Shown piece after piece: positions 12,219 through 19,026 of a stretch of 24,365 nt of DNA. The notes under the pieces are model-generated. The model was not told the DNA's origin, searched no databases, and worked only from the letters and a program-made list of their open reading frames with translations. Location: positions 1 to 24,365 of IMG/VR virus record IMGVR_UViG_3300020220_000321; one strand, given 5' to 3'. The first letter of the stretch is position 1. The number at the start of each line of letters is the position of its first letter. Made by a program: the position numbers and the translations under genes. Source of the DNA: a virus.

Positions 12219-15196
12219 CCTACGCGCTGTCACAGTTTCGCGTGTGGGTGCAGCCCGCTTACGTTGCTGGCTCCGCGTTCTACTACCCGTGGAACCTGTC
12301 GGCCTTCGTGCATGAGCCGCGCATGATTCCAGAGCGCGTCAGCACGCGCGCCGGTGGCATGGGTTCTGCTTCGTTCCGCTACCTGCGCGCGTGGCGCGAG
12401 GAAGGCGCGGGCACGTTCTACGATGGCGGCTGGGGCAATGTCGGTTGCTACGTCGCTGTGACTGCCGGCGTCACCGCCTTTGACCGTGCGGCGGTTATCT
12501 TTTGGGGATTCATTTCCCAGCGGGCGATTGTCGAAATATCCGGCGGCAATGACAAGGCCGGAACGATTACCGCGCAGGGGCTTGGGTATCTGCTTGACGG
12601 AACGCAGATCGGCGGATTCCGCGCCGGCCCAAGCGGCGGCGTGTCGGGCGCTATCTCAAGCCCGCCGACGTTCAACCTGCAAGGCGACGGCGGTTCGATC
12701 GTTGGCAACAAAGTAACGGACTCGAACGGCGTTGCTGTGTTCGCTAACCTGCTGTCGGAGTGCTCAAGCGCGGCGCTTTTCTCGCGCAATGATTGCCTGG
12801 TGCATGTGCTGCGCTACTGCCGCCCCAATGGCATGCCGACACTGACCGCAACCGGAAGCGCTGCGGTCCAGGCTTACCTTGCCGACACGACGTCAAAGGA
12901 AGTCTTTGACCTGTCCAACGTGACCATGCGCGGCGCGATTGACATGCTCGTCAGTCGCGTGCATGGCTTCGGCTGGAACGTCGTACCCAATGCGTCGAAC
13001 GGCTGGGATATTGTTGTTTACCCGCTGCTTGATGACGGTTCGGCCTATGGCACCGGATACCCAACGGCAACGCCCGTCAACGTCGACCTAACATCCGCAG
13101 CGGTTGAATCGTTCACCTACACCGAAAGCGCGGACGATCTTTGGGATGCCGTAACGGTGCAGGGTGACAACATTCTGGCTGGCGTAACGCTGAGTTATGC
13201 AGACGGAAACTTGGTCAAAGGTTGGTCTTCGTCGCAGGAGACAGCATACCGCGCGGCGGCGGTTGGTGACGCCACCTACCCGTCACTGACGCCGGACGAA
13301 AAGATCGCGCGCAACGAACAGTTGCGCAATGCCGCGCACTTGGCCGATGTGTTCCAGCTTCACACGATCAACGCGGCAACCGCCGCTCCGCTTCGCTCCG
13401 CGAACCCTGGCACCGGCAGCGCAACGCTTGCGCTTGTGCCTGAGATTTCATGGAACGGCACGACGGCAAGCGTGGGCGCCGCGAACCGCTCGCCGTATCT
13501 GCCGGCGGCTCGATTCTCGCGCAACGTTCCGTGGTTGTCTGGTGTCTCTGGTGATGGCACGGACTCGCGCACGACCGAAGCGAAGGCGCGCCCCGCGTAC
13601 CTGACCCCGCTCGTTTTCAAGTATGACACCGGCGTCAGTGGCGGCGAGAATGTTTGCATGGACTTGCTAACGCCGATTTACAAGCGCGCATCGGCAAGCG
13701 TTGCGCCGGATGAGCGCACGCCTGGCTTGCGCGTGATGTTCAATCCGCCGGAGACGTGCGCGCGTGGCTCGTGGTCGGATGCATCCGATGGGCAAGGGCG
13801 AATCGAGAAGGTGGAAACTGACTCGCTCAAGCGCACTTTCAATTACACCAAGATGGCGGTAACGGTTGGAATCCCAAGCGATCAGCGCGTGAGTGTGACC
13901 AAATACCGCTACGGCGTGCCGGTTGGCTCTGAGCGGCGCGTGATGGTTATCACAGACGATTCGCTACAATTCTGGTTCACGGTTGCCGGAACGATCGTCG
14001 GCGCAAAGGCCGATGGGTCCGCCGATCGCGTGACCGTTTCAACGTTTGTCCGCAATGACTTTCCGACTGCCGAACGCTTGGCCACGATGTACGCGGCCTT
14101 TATGTTCCGGCGTCGTACGTCAATCAATGTAACGCTGGCTCAACCGGATTACCTGCCGGCGTGGGCTGCAATCGGAACGATGATTGGCCAGGTGACGGAA
14201 GCGAGCGCAACCGGTCCCTACCCCGCTATCGTGGTCGACTCCTATACCACCGTCGAGTCGGTCGACTATTCACTTGGCGAGCAACCGCGCGTCACGGTGC
14301 AGACAACGCTACCGGCTACGCCCGCCATGAGCGGCGGCGGATCGTCGCCCGCATCCGGCGGCTCGGTATCGCAAACGCTTGGCGGCACCGTTGCGCAAGC
14401 GCTCAACAGCACGCAAGCGCGCGTTGAGAAGGTCGCGCAGCAAACGGCGAAGGCGCCCACGACGGTGGGGCGGTCGGCAGATTCCGCCGCATCTGGCGAT
14501 AGTCTCCGCATGACCATTACGCAGGCCAATAGCTTCACCGCCGGGCAAGTAGTCTACAACAACGCCGGGACATGGGCGCTAGCCCGCGCCGACGCGGAGA
14601 ACACCGCGCGCTATAGCGGCGTCGTGGAAAGCGCGACTAGCTCTAGCTTCGTTGTTGTGTTGGCTGGCCGCATCACGCTAGCGGCTGCCGTTGGCTTTAC
14701 CTATTACCTAAGCGACGCGGTAGCCGGCGCGCTCGTGGGCGCGGGGGCACTTACTACCGGCTCAATGACAATCCCGGTTGTGCGTTCGATTTCCGCAAGT
14801 GAATGCCTAGTGCTGCCGGCGCGCGATGATGGCAGCGACTTGCTTTCGCTGGTTGCCGGCACGCCGGGCGCGGGCGGCGGCGACTTGTCGGTCAACCTTA
14901 CGTCGGTGAAGGACCTTACGGTAGACTCAACCGACGGCGTCAAATTTACCTTCGGATCGGGGCAGTATTTCCAAGTCACGGCTGCCGGCGCGCTAGATTT
15001 CTATCACTCGGCAACGGCGCGCGTGCAGATCGATTCGGCTGGCAAGGTGACGATCACGTACCCCAGCAGCAACACCGTCACCATTGACCCGTCGCACTTC
15101 GTCGGAACATCGCGCGATGTACGTTTGCGCGAGATTGACGTTTGCGACGCGGGCGTGGCAAAAAAGATGCTGATGCTGGCGTCTGCGGCGTATTGA
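12215..15196 (+). CDS. Tail hub / tip protein, 993 aa
   Basis: The largest gene here; GTG start coupled by GTGA. The N-terminal ~330 residues are beta-rich with typical hub features (SQFRVWVQPAYVAGSAFYYP, KAGTITAQGLGYLLDGTQIG); residues about 300-690 continue with domains resembling the central tail hub of siphophages. A Gly/Ser/Ala-rich linker (about 702-755, GGGSSPASGGSVSQTLGGTV) leads to a compact beta module (about 775-870; VVYNNAGTWALARADAENTA, SSSFVVVLAGRITLAAAVGF) and a C-terminal part that ends VRLREIDVCDAGVAKKMLML then ASAAY, an ending shared by many phage tail-tip proteins. Likely binds receptors or supports fibres. No peptidase or muramidase motif is seen. Confidence 0.7.
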   Translation: MTYALSQFRVWVQPAYVAGSAFYYPWNLSAFVHEPRMIPERVSTRAGGMGSASFRYLRAWREEGAGTFYDGGWGNVGCYVAVTAGVTAFDRAAVIFWGFISQRAIVEISGGNDKAGTITAQGLGYLLDGTQIGGFRAGPSGGVSGAISSPPTFNLQGDGGSIVGNKVTDSNGVAVFANLLSECSSAALFSRNDCLVHVLRYCRPNGMPTLTATGSAAVQAYLADTTSKEVFDLSNVTMRGAIDMLVSRVHGFGWNVVPNASNGWDIVVYPLLDDGSAYGTGYPTATPVNVDLTSAAVESFTYTESADDLWDAVTVQGDNILAGVTLSYADGNLVKGWSSSQETAYRAAAVGDATYPSLTPDEKIARNEQLRNAAHLADVFQLHTINAATAAPLRSANPGTGSATLALVPEISWNGTTASVGAANRSPYLPAARFSRNVPWLSGVSGDGTDSRTTEAKARPAYLTPLVFKYDTGVSGGENVCMDLLTPIYKRASASVAPDERTPGLRVMFNPPETCARGSWSDASDGQGRIEKVETDSLKRTFNYTKMAVTVGIPSDQRVSVTKYRYGVPVGSERRVMVITDDSLQFWFTVAGTIVGAKADGSADRVTVSTFVRNDFPTAERLATMYAAFMFRRRTSINVTLAQPDYLPAWAAIGTMIGQVTEASATGPYPAIVVDSYTTVESVDYSLGEQPRVTVQTTLPATPAMSGGGSSPASGGSVSQTLGGTVAQALNSTQARVEKVAQQTAKAPTTVGRSADSAASGDSLRMTITQANSFTAGQVVYNNAGTWALARADAENTARYSGVVESATSSSFVVVLAGRITLAAAVGFTYYLSDAVAGALVGAGALTTGSMTIPVVRSISASECLVLPARDDGSDLLSLVAGTPGAGGGDLSVNLTSVKDLTVDSTDGVKFTFGSGQYFQVTAAGALDFYHSATARVQIDSAGKVTITYPSSNTVTIDPSHFVGTSRDVRLREIDVCDAGVAKKMLMLASAAY

Positions 15197-15197
15197 T

Positions 15198-15707
15198 ATG
15201 GGTACGTCGCTTCTTGCGCCGATAGACGGAACCGTAGCCGGATGCGACATCGATTGGCGCGCGCCGGACCCGTTCGGCTCGCCGGCGTGCCTCGGTAAGT
15301 TGCTTATCTGCTTCACGGCAACTCTTGGCATTCCCGGCTCGTGGATTTTGGAAGTGAATTTTGCCGGGCGTGGGTATTCGGCATATAACAACCTCGCTTG
15401 CGGCTATTCCGCCGATTCGTATGTAACTTTTATATGGGGCCGCGGGCAGGCTGAAATAGACGTATGGAAGGCGCTCCGCGACGGAGTATGGACTAGCTCA
15501 ACAACCATCCTATGCCGCACGGCAACGGCTGGCGCATATTCCGGAACGATCGGAGTAGGGCGAGAGAAATACAACGCATTCAACGCGCTTCCGGACGCCG
15601 ATCCAGACTATGTGTCGAAAGCGGTTTCATCCAACGCAGCAACATGCGCGACGACGCTACGCGCCACGGTAACGGTAAACGATGACGGAACTTTCAGCAT
15701 TGCTTGA
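15198..15707 (+). CDS. Hypothetical tail-module protein, 169 aa
   Basis: ATG one base after the hub stop. The protein is beta-rich with many Gly, Tyr and Cys (GTVAGCDIDWRAPDPFGSPA, LGKLLICFTATLGIPGSWIL, GRGYSAYNNLACGYSADSYV) and ends on a clear strand (LRATVTVNDDGTFSIA). A TVTVNDDGTFS ending is typical of small tail or fibre-associated proteins. Codon use is less G/C-biased at third positions than in the hub gene, hinting at separate origin. A tip accessory or host-contact protein is plausible; nothing more specific can be read. Confidence 0.6.
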   Translation: MGTSLLAPIDGTVAGCDIDWRAPDPFGSPACLGKLLICFTATLGIPGSWILEVNFAGRGYSAYNNLACGYSADSYVTFIWGRGQAEIDVWKALRDGVWTSSTTILCRTATAGAYSGTIGVGREKYNAFNALPDADPDYVSKAVSSNAATCATTLRATVTVNDDGTFSIA

Positions 15708-16047
15708 GCAAGCCGGCTGCCCGCCGGCGCAAGAGCGGCACCGCTTGGATTGCTTGGTGCGCTGGCTCTTGGCTAACGGATGGGGAGGCGAACCGCTCGA
15801 CATTCGTGCTGGGATTGGGCGCTTGCGCATTGGCAACGGCACGCAGATATGGGAGCCAACCATACGCGCTGCGCCTCCTGAGCCAATGAAAGCCGACGAA
15901 GAAACGCAGAAAGCGCGGCAAATCGCGTGCGATTCGTGCGACCGCTGGCAAGGCAAATGCACTGCCTCTGGCGGTTGCGGGTGCTCTGGACTTGGCAAGC
16001 CGCAAAACAAATTCAGCAAGTGCCCACTTGGTAAGTGGGCTAGCTGA
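15682..16047 (+). CDS. Zinc-ribbon-like small tail-module protein, 121 aa
   Basis: ATG lies 26 nt inside the previous gene in another frame. The N-terminal half is helical (SALLEQAGCPPAQERHRLDC). The C-terminal part has a Cys cluster: C83-x2-C86-x6-C93-x5-C99-x-C101-x12-C114, within CDSCDRWQGKC, CGCSG and KCPLGKW. A closing CPxGKW after CxxC and CGC is found in many small phage proteins encoded at the end of tail operons, presumably binding one or two zinc ions. Function unknown. The codons for the CPLGKW end form a perfect inverted repeat (16022-16040). Confidence 0.65.
   Translation: MTELSALLEQAGCPPAQERHRLDCLVRWLLANGWGGEPLDIRAGIGRLRIGNGTQIWEPTIRAAPPEPMKADEETQKARQIACDSCDRWQGKCTASGGCGCSGLGKPQNKFSKCPLGKWAS
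16022..16040 (+). other. Perfect 8-bp inverted repeat at the end of the tail operon
   Basis: GCCCACTT (16022-16029) and AAGTGGGC (16033-16040) pair perfectly around a GGT loop, just before the TGA of the zinc-ribbon-like gene. Only A/G-rich sequence follows (tagctgaaaggg), with no T run, so it is not a canonical intrinsic terminator. It coincides with the conserved CPLGKW codons and may be partly coincidental, but it stands at the junction between the tail block and the RHH regulator. Confidence 0.45.
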
Positions 16048-16064
16048 AAGGGCTTGCGCTTCGT

Positions 16065-16089
16065 GTCGCACGTGTCGCACAAGTCGCAC
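16065..16089 (+). promoter_or_regulatory. Three phased GTCGCAC repeats upstream of the RHH gene (candidate operator)
   Basis: GTCGCAC occurs at 16065-16071, 16074-16080 and 16083-16089, exactly 9 bp apart, in the 76-nt non-coding gap before the small RHH gene at 16124. Omega-type RHH repressors are known to bind runs of 7-bp heptads, so this could be an operator for the downstream protein. Possible weak promoter elements follow (TTGCAA 16090-16095 and TAGGTT 16111-16116, spacing 15). The binding and the promoter are inference. Confidence 0.45.
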
Positions 16090-16123
16090 TTGCAATCCGA
16101 ATCAGCTTGCTAGGTTGCCCCGT

Positions 16124-16276
16124 ATGAGAACGCGACCAAGACTAACCACGACCACGACCGCCGAAACGCTGGCAGAGATTGCCAAGATTGAGGCTAGCGA
16201 AAAGCGCACGCGCGCTAGCGTGGTTGACGAACTCTTAGCCGCTGGCTTGCGCGCTCGTCGCCGTAAAGCCAAATAA
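16124..16276 (+). CDS. Ribbon-helix-helix (Arc/CopG-type) DNA-binding protein, 50 aa
   Basis: ATG 16124 is chosen because the residues before it (from 15992) read as out-of-frame sequence over the tail gene end, while MRTRPRLTTTTTAETLAEIA begins a clean RHH fold: a basic strand (RPRLTTTTT), helix 1 (AETLAEIAKIEASEK), a turn, and helix 2 (RASVVDELLAAGLRARR) with a Lys/Arg-rich tail. Such dimers bind DNA with the paired strands and often repress their own promoter. Three GTCGCAC repeats lie just upstream. The gene stands alone between the tail block and the lysis genes, a sensible place for a regulator. Confidence 0.7.
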   Translation: MRTRPRLTTTTTAETLAEIAKIEASEKRTRASVVDELLAAGLRARRRKAK

Positions 16277-16299
16277 CCCACAGCGCCCACGGAGGCCAT

Positions 16300-16626
16300 A
16301 TGCCCTACGACCCTACCGCCCCAATGATCGAACGCCTCGCCGCCCTGCGCGGCGCGATCAAGCGCGACACCTGCGGCCACGATTGGGTGCACGTTCAGGG
16401 CGCGACCATCTGCGCCAACTGCGGCGCGGACCTGGAAAAAATGTTGGACGAGTACCGCACCTTGGCCGATGACGGCGCGTCGGGCTTTCGTCGCCCGGTC
16501 TACGTGACGCTGAAAGCAGAACCGCAGCCAGAGCCGGAACCTGACGCGCTGCGCGGCTTGGTCTACATGCTTGCCGGCGTTGCCGGCGTCCTTGGCGGCT
16601 TGCTCGTCGCGCGGATGCTGTCATGA
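16300..16626 (+). CDS. Zinc-ribbon protein with C-terminal membrane anchor, 108 aa
   Basis: ATG after GGAGG (16291-16295). The N-terminal half has a helix and a probable zinc site, C25-x-H27 and C38-x2-C41 (TCGHDWVHVQ, ATICANCGADLE). A Pro/Glu-rich linker (KAEPQPEPEPD) leads to one C-terminal span (GLVYMLAGVAGVLGGLLVAR) that ends in a short basic tail. The stop overlaps the endolysin ATG, so the two are made together. A tail-anchored partner of lysis (holin or antiholin-like) is one possibility, but a zinc ribbon is not usual in holins; function unknown. Confidence 0.65.
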   Translation: MPYDPTAPMIERLAALRGAIKRDTCGHDWVHVQGATICANCGADLEKMLDEYRTLADDGASGFRRPVYVTLKAEPQPEPEPDALRGLVYMLAGVAGVLGGLLVARMLS

Positions 16627-17066
16627 GTCGTAGCGAAATCGCCAAGGCGCTTCTGGCGGCAATCGCGCTAGGCGTGATGCTGCTTACAGCAACCGCCGCT
16701 AGCCTACACAGCGCCGACGTCCCGGCGTGGGTAATTCGCGGCATCGCTGCGGTTGAGACGGGCACCGATTGGCGCGAGATTGGCGACGTGCGCGGAGCAT
16801 GGAAGCGTGGCGCGATCGGCGAGGTGGGGCCGTGGCAGTTGTCGCCCGCCGTGCTGGCTGACATGCGCGTCAGCAGCAAACGCGAGCGCGCGCACCGTTG
16901 CCCGGTGCTTGCTGAATCGCTCACGCGCGCATGGTTGACGCGGCTTTACAATGTGACCGGATCATGGCCGGAAGCGTGTGCGGCATACCATGCGGGACTC
17001 GCCGGCCGCTCGCGGCAGTACGCGCTTGACTACGCGGAGCGCGTGCAAGCTGCGGGCCTGCGCTAA
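16623..17066 (+). CDS. Endolysin, lysozyme-like lytic transglycosylase fold with N-terminal SAR/signal anchor, 147 aa
   Basis: ATGA overlap with the upstream gene. Residues 8-28 (KALLAAIALGVMLLTATAAS) form a weakly hydrophobic Ala-rich segment that could act as a signal-arrest-release anchor or signal peptide, so export would not need a holin pore. The catalytic part has the expected Glu (AVETGT, Glu45), a substrate-site GPWQLSP at residues 69-75 and an AYHAG motif near 121-125, the usual hallmarks of SLT/lysozyme-fold muralytic enzymes that cleave the glycan strand of peptidoglycan in the periplasm. Short for the family. Exact bond specificity cannot be told. Confidence 0.75.
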   Translation: MSRSEIAKALLAAIALGVMLLTATAASLHSADVPAWVIRGIAAVETGTDWREIGDVRGAWKRGAIGEVGPWQLSPAVLADMRVSSKRERAHRCPVLAESLTRAWLTRLYNVTGSWPEACAAYHAGLAGRSRQYALDYAERVQAAGLR

Positions 17067-17094
17067 ACAATCACATCCGACCCCTGGAGGGCTT

Positions 17095-17442
17095 ATGAAA
17101 AACGAAACGCCAGACGACGCGACTCCGTCGCGTGGCGCGCAGATTCGCCGCAAAATGATGCGGTACGAAAGTGCGCTAAAATACGCCGAAGAACGGCGCG
17201 CGGATAAGATCGAAGAAGAGCTAATCTGCGGCAATCCCAAGGACTTCACGGAAGACTTGTGGGACGAAATTGAACAGATATTGCACACGATACACGATCA
17301 GACGCGCATGGATCAGATGGAAGACTTGACGCTCATGGACTTAGCTAGGCGCGCGGCAGAGAACCGCGCGGCGCGCGATGTCCAGAGCGGGCTGCTGGAC
17401 GATGACGCCGACGAAATCATGCGCGAATCAGAAGACGACTAA
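17095..17442 (+). CDS. Acidic helical hypothetical protein, 115 aa
   Basis: ATG is set by a TGGAGGG ribosome binding site; the frame is open further upstream but only over the endolysin gene. The protein is charged and helical (QIRRKMMRYESALKYAEERR, DKIEEELICGNPKDFTEDLW) with a strongly acidic end (GLLDDDADEIMRESEDD). Charge alternation suggests a coiled coil or a protein partner, and acidic tails sometimes mimic DNA, but no family is recognised. It comes just before the recombination/replication genes, from which a 26-nt spacer with a weak hairpin separates it. Confidence 0.6.
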   Translation: MKNETPDDATPSRGAQIRRKMMRYESALKYAEERRADKIEEELICGNPKDFTEDLWDEIEQILHTIHDQTRMDQMEDLTLMDLARRAAENRAARDVQSGLLDDDADEIMRESEDD

Positions 17443-17468
17443 CCCCACACGCTGCCAAGGCAGCAGAA

Positions 17469-18272
17469 ATGAGAACCCCCATGCCTCTACCCGTTACCAC
17501 TACCAAAACTCCGCGACCGCCGCGCCTGTTTCTGTACGGCCCGGCGGGCATCGGCAAGACCACATTGGGCGCCGCATTCCCCGGCGCGCTGATTCTTCCA
17601 GCGGAAGAAGGCGCCGACGCGCTCGACGTTCCGCGCCTGCCGCGTCCAAGGACCTGGCACGAAGCGCTCGCGCTCATCGATGCCGTAGCGGCTGAGCCGA
17701 GCGGCTACAAGGCGCTAGTGATCGACAGCGTGTCCGCGCTTGAGGTTCTGGCCTGCCGTCAAGTTGCCGAAGAAGCGCACGTTGCGGCGGTCGAGGACAT
17801 CCCGTACGGCCGCGGCTTCCCGCTTGTGGCTGCGCTGTGGGCTTCCTTCCTCGATCGCCTGGAAGTCGTGCGGTCAAAGGGCTTGGCTATCGTGCTCATC
17901 GGCCATCTTGAAATCCGCCGGTACGATGACCCGCGCACCGCTGGGTACGATCGCTTCCAGCCGCGCCTGCATAAATCAATTATGCCCATGACCATTGAGC
18001 GCTGCGACGCTTTGTTGTGCGCGAATTATAAAGTATTCACGGACAGCGAAGATAGGGGCTTCAATAAAGAGCGCGTGCGCGCTATCGGCGGCGGCGAGCG
18101 TGCGCTATTCTGTACCGAACAGCCCACGCACTTGGCCAAGAACCGCTACAACCTGCCGCCAGAAGTCCCAATGAATTGGGCGCCAATCCTCGCCGGCATC
18201 ACCGCCGCATTTACCCCCGCTGCTCCGGCAGCACAACCGGTGCACACCGCACCAGAAAGCAAGGAAGTATGA
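17469..18272 (+). CDS. RecA-like ATPase, AAA_24 / Sak4-type single-strand annealing protein, 267 aa
   Basis: ATG 17469 has a weak AAGG leader; ATG 17481 is a second possibility. Walker A is GPAGIGKTT at residues 24-32 and Walker B is ALVIDS at 82-87, followed by a region rich in conserved charged residues (ERCDALLCANYKVFTDSEDR). Phage ATPases of this type often pair with a DUF669 protein, as here, and include Sak4, which promotes annealing or strand exchange with a single-strand binding protein. The ATG of the DUF669 gene overlaps its stop (ATGA). The C-terminus is a flexible Ala/Pro tail (AAFTPAAPAAQPVHTAPESK). Confidence 0.75.
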   Translation: MRTPMPLPVTTTKTPRPPRLFLYGPAGIGKTTLGAAFPGALILPAEEGADALDVPRLPRPRTWHEALALIDAVAAEPSGYKALVIDSVSALEVLACRQVAEEAHVAAVEDIPYGRGFPLVAALWASFLDRLEVVRSKGLAIVLIGHLEIRRYDDPRTAGYDRFQPRLHKSIMPMTIERCDALLCANYKVFTDSEDRGFNKERVRAIGGGERALFCTEQPTHLAKNRYNLPPEVPMNWAPILAGITAAFTPAAPAAQPVHTAPESKEV

Positions 18273-18739
18273 ACTTTTTCAACAAGGGCTTCGACGCAAA
18301 CAAGGTCGAGCCGGAGAACGGTTTCGAGCCGCTGCCAGATGGCGCATATCCGTGCATGATCGTCAAATGTGAAGAAAAGCCGACCAAGACCCCCGGCGGC
18401 GTGCAGCTTGTCGTGGAGTTTCGCGTGGCCGATGGCAAGTACGCTAAGCGCACGGTCTTTCACCGCATCAACCTTGAGAACGCAAACGCGCAAGCGGTCC
18501 AGATCGGGCAAGGCCAACTGTCCGCGCTGTGCCGCGCTACCGGAATTATGACGCCGAAAGCGGCGCACGAGTTTTGCAACAAGGTAGTGCGCGTGACGGT
18601 CAAGGTTGTTCCCGACACCCGCCCCGGCGGCGGGCTGCAAAACAAGGTGGTCAAGGTGGAATCGATGGGCGGCGGTACGATCGCTCCGGCTCCGGTCCCT
18701 GCCCCGCAAGCGGCAACTGGCGCCGCGCCTTGGGCGTGA
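18269..18739 (+). CDS. DUF669 family protein, candidate single-strand DNA-binding partner, 156 aa
   Basis: ATGA overlap with the ATPase gene. The signature of the DUF669 family is clear: FEPLPDGAYPCMIVKCEEKP, then GGVQLVVEFRVADGKYAKR, TVFHRINLENANAQAVQIGQ, and a later basic strand (FCNKVVRVTVKVVP). It ends with an Ala/Pro-rich tail (PAPVPAPQAATGAAPWA) and a terminal Trp, reminiscent of tails through which SSBs recruit partners. DUF669 genes lie beside recombination ATPases and helicases in many phages. A single-strand DNA-binding role is inferred from that association and the OB-like strand pattern. Confidence 0.75.
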   Translation: MNFFNKGFDANKVEPENGFEPLPDGAYPCMIVKCEEKPTKTPGGVQLVVEFRVADGKYAKRTVFHRINLENANAQAVQIGQGQLSALCRATGIMTPKAAHEFCNKVVRVTVKVVPDTRPGGGLQNKVVKVESMGGGTIAPAPVPAPQAATGAAPWA

Positions 18740-18747
18740 CCCTGTGT

Positions 18748-18765
18748 CCCGGTGGCAACACCGGG
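18748..18765 (+). other. Perfect 7-bp hairpin with GCAA tetraloop between DUF669 gene and wHTH gene
   Basis: CCCGGTG (18748-18754) and CACCGGG (18759-18765) pair completely around GCAA, a GNRA-type tetraloop, in the 53-nt gap 18740-18792. No T run follows, so it is unlikely to be a simple terminator. The downstream AAGGAG (18781-18786) lies 15 nt beyond the stem and stays free. A message-stabilising or processing element is possible. Confidence 0.55.
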
Positions 18766-18792
18766 CATCAGAGTACGCCCAAGGAGCGACCT

Positions 18793-19026
18793 ATGCTTGC
18801 AAAAATCCTCAAACAACTTGACGAGAAACCGGAAGGCCTAGGCATCGGCGAACTCGCTACGCTATGCGAGCGAACCGTGCCGGCGATTCTCGCAGCGCTT
18901 GCAACTGAGCCGTGGGGCTGGTGGTATGTCGAACAGGTCGCCGGCCCGCATGGCTGGATCTACCGCAAGCGAACGCTTCTGATGGGCTACGTGCCGCGCG
19001 TTATGCGCAAGGGGGAAGACGAGTGA
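18793..19026 (+). CDS. Small winged-helix-like protein, 77 aa
   Basis: ATG after a strong AAGGAG (18781-18786). Helices LAKILKQLDEKPEGLGIGEL and ATLCERTVPAILAALATEPW are followed by a two-strand wing-like segment (GWWYVEQVAGPHGWIYRKRT) and a basic end (RVMRKGEDE). This is the layout of a minimal winged helix-turn-helix, with a GLGIGELATLCERTVPAILA helix-turn-helix. It could modulate replication gene expression or serve as a DNA-binding accessory to the helicase made from the overlapping GTG (GTGA at 19023). Confidence 0.6.
   Translation: MLAKILKQLDEKPEGLGIGELATLCERTVPAILAALATEPWGWWYVEQVAGPHGWIYRKRTLLMGYVPRVMRKGEDE

Noticed and set aside
17451-17464. Small inverted repeat gctgc-caag-gcagc before the ATPase gene
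   Set aside because: Only 5 bp and next to a weak ribosome binding site; too little to claim a terminator or switch.
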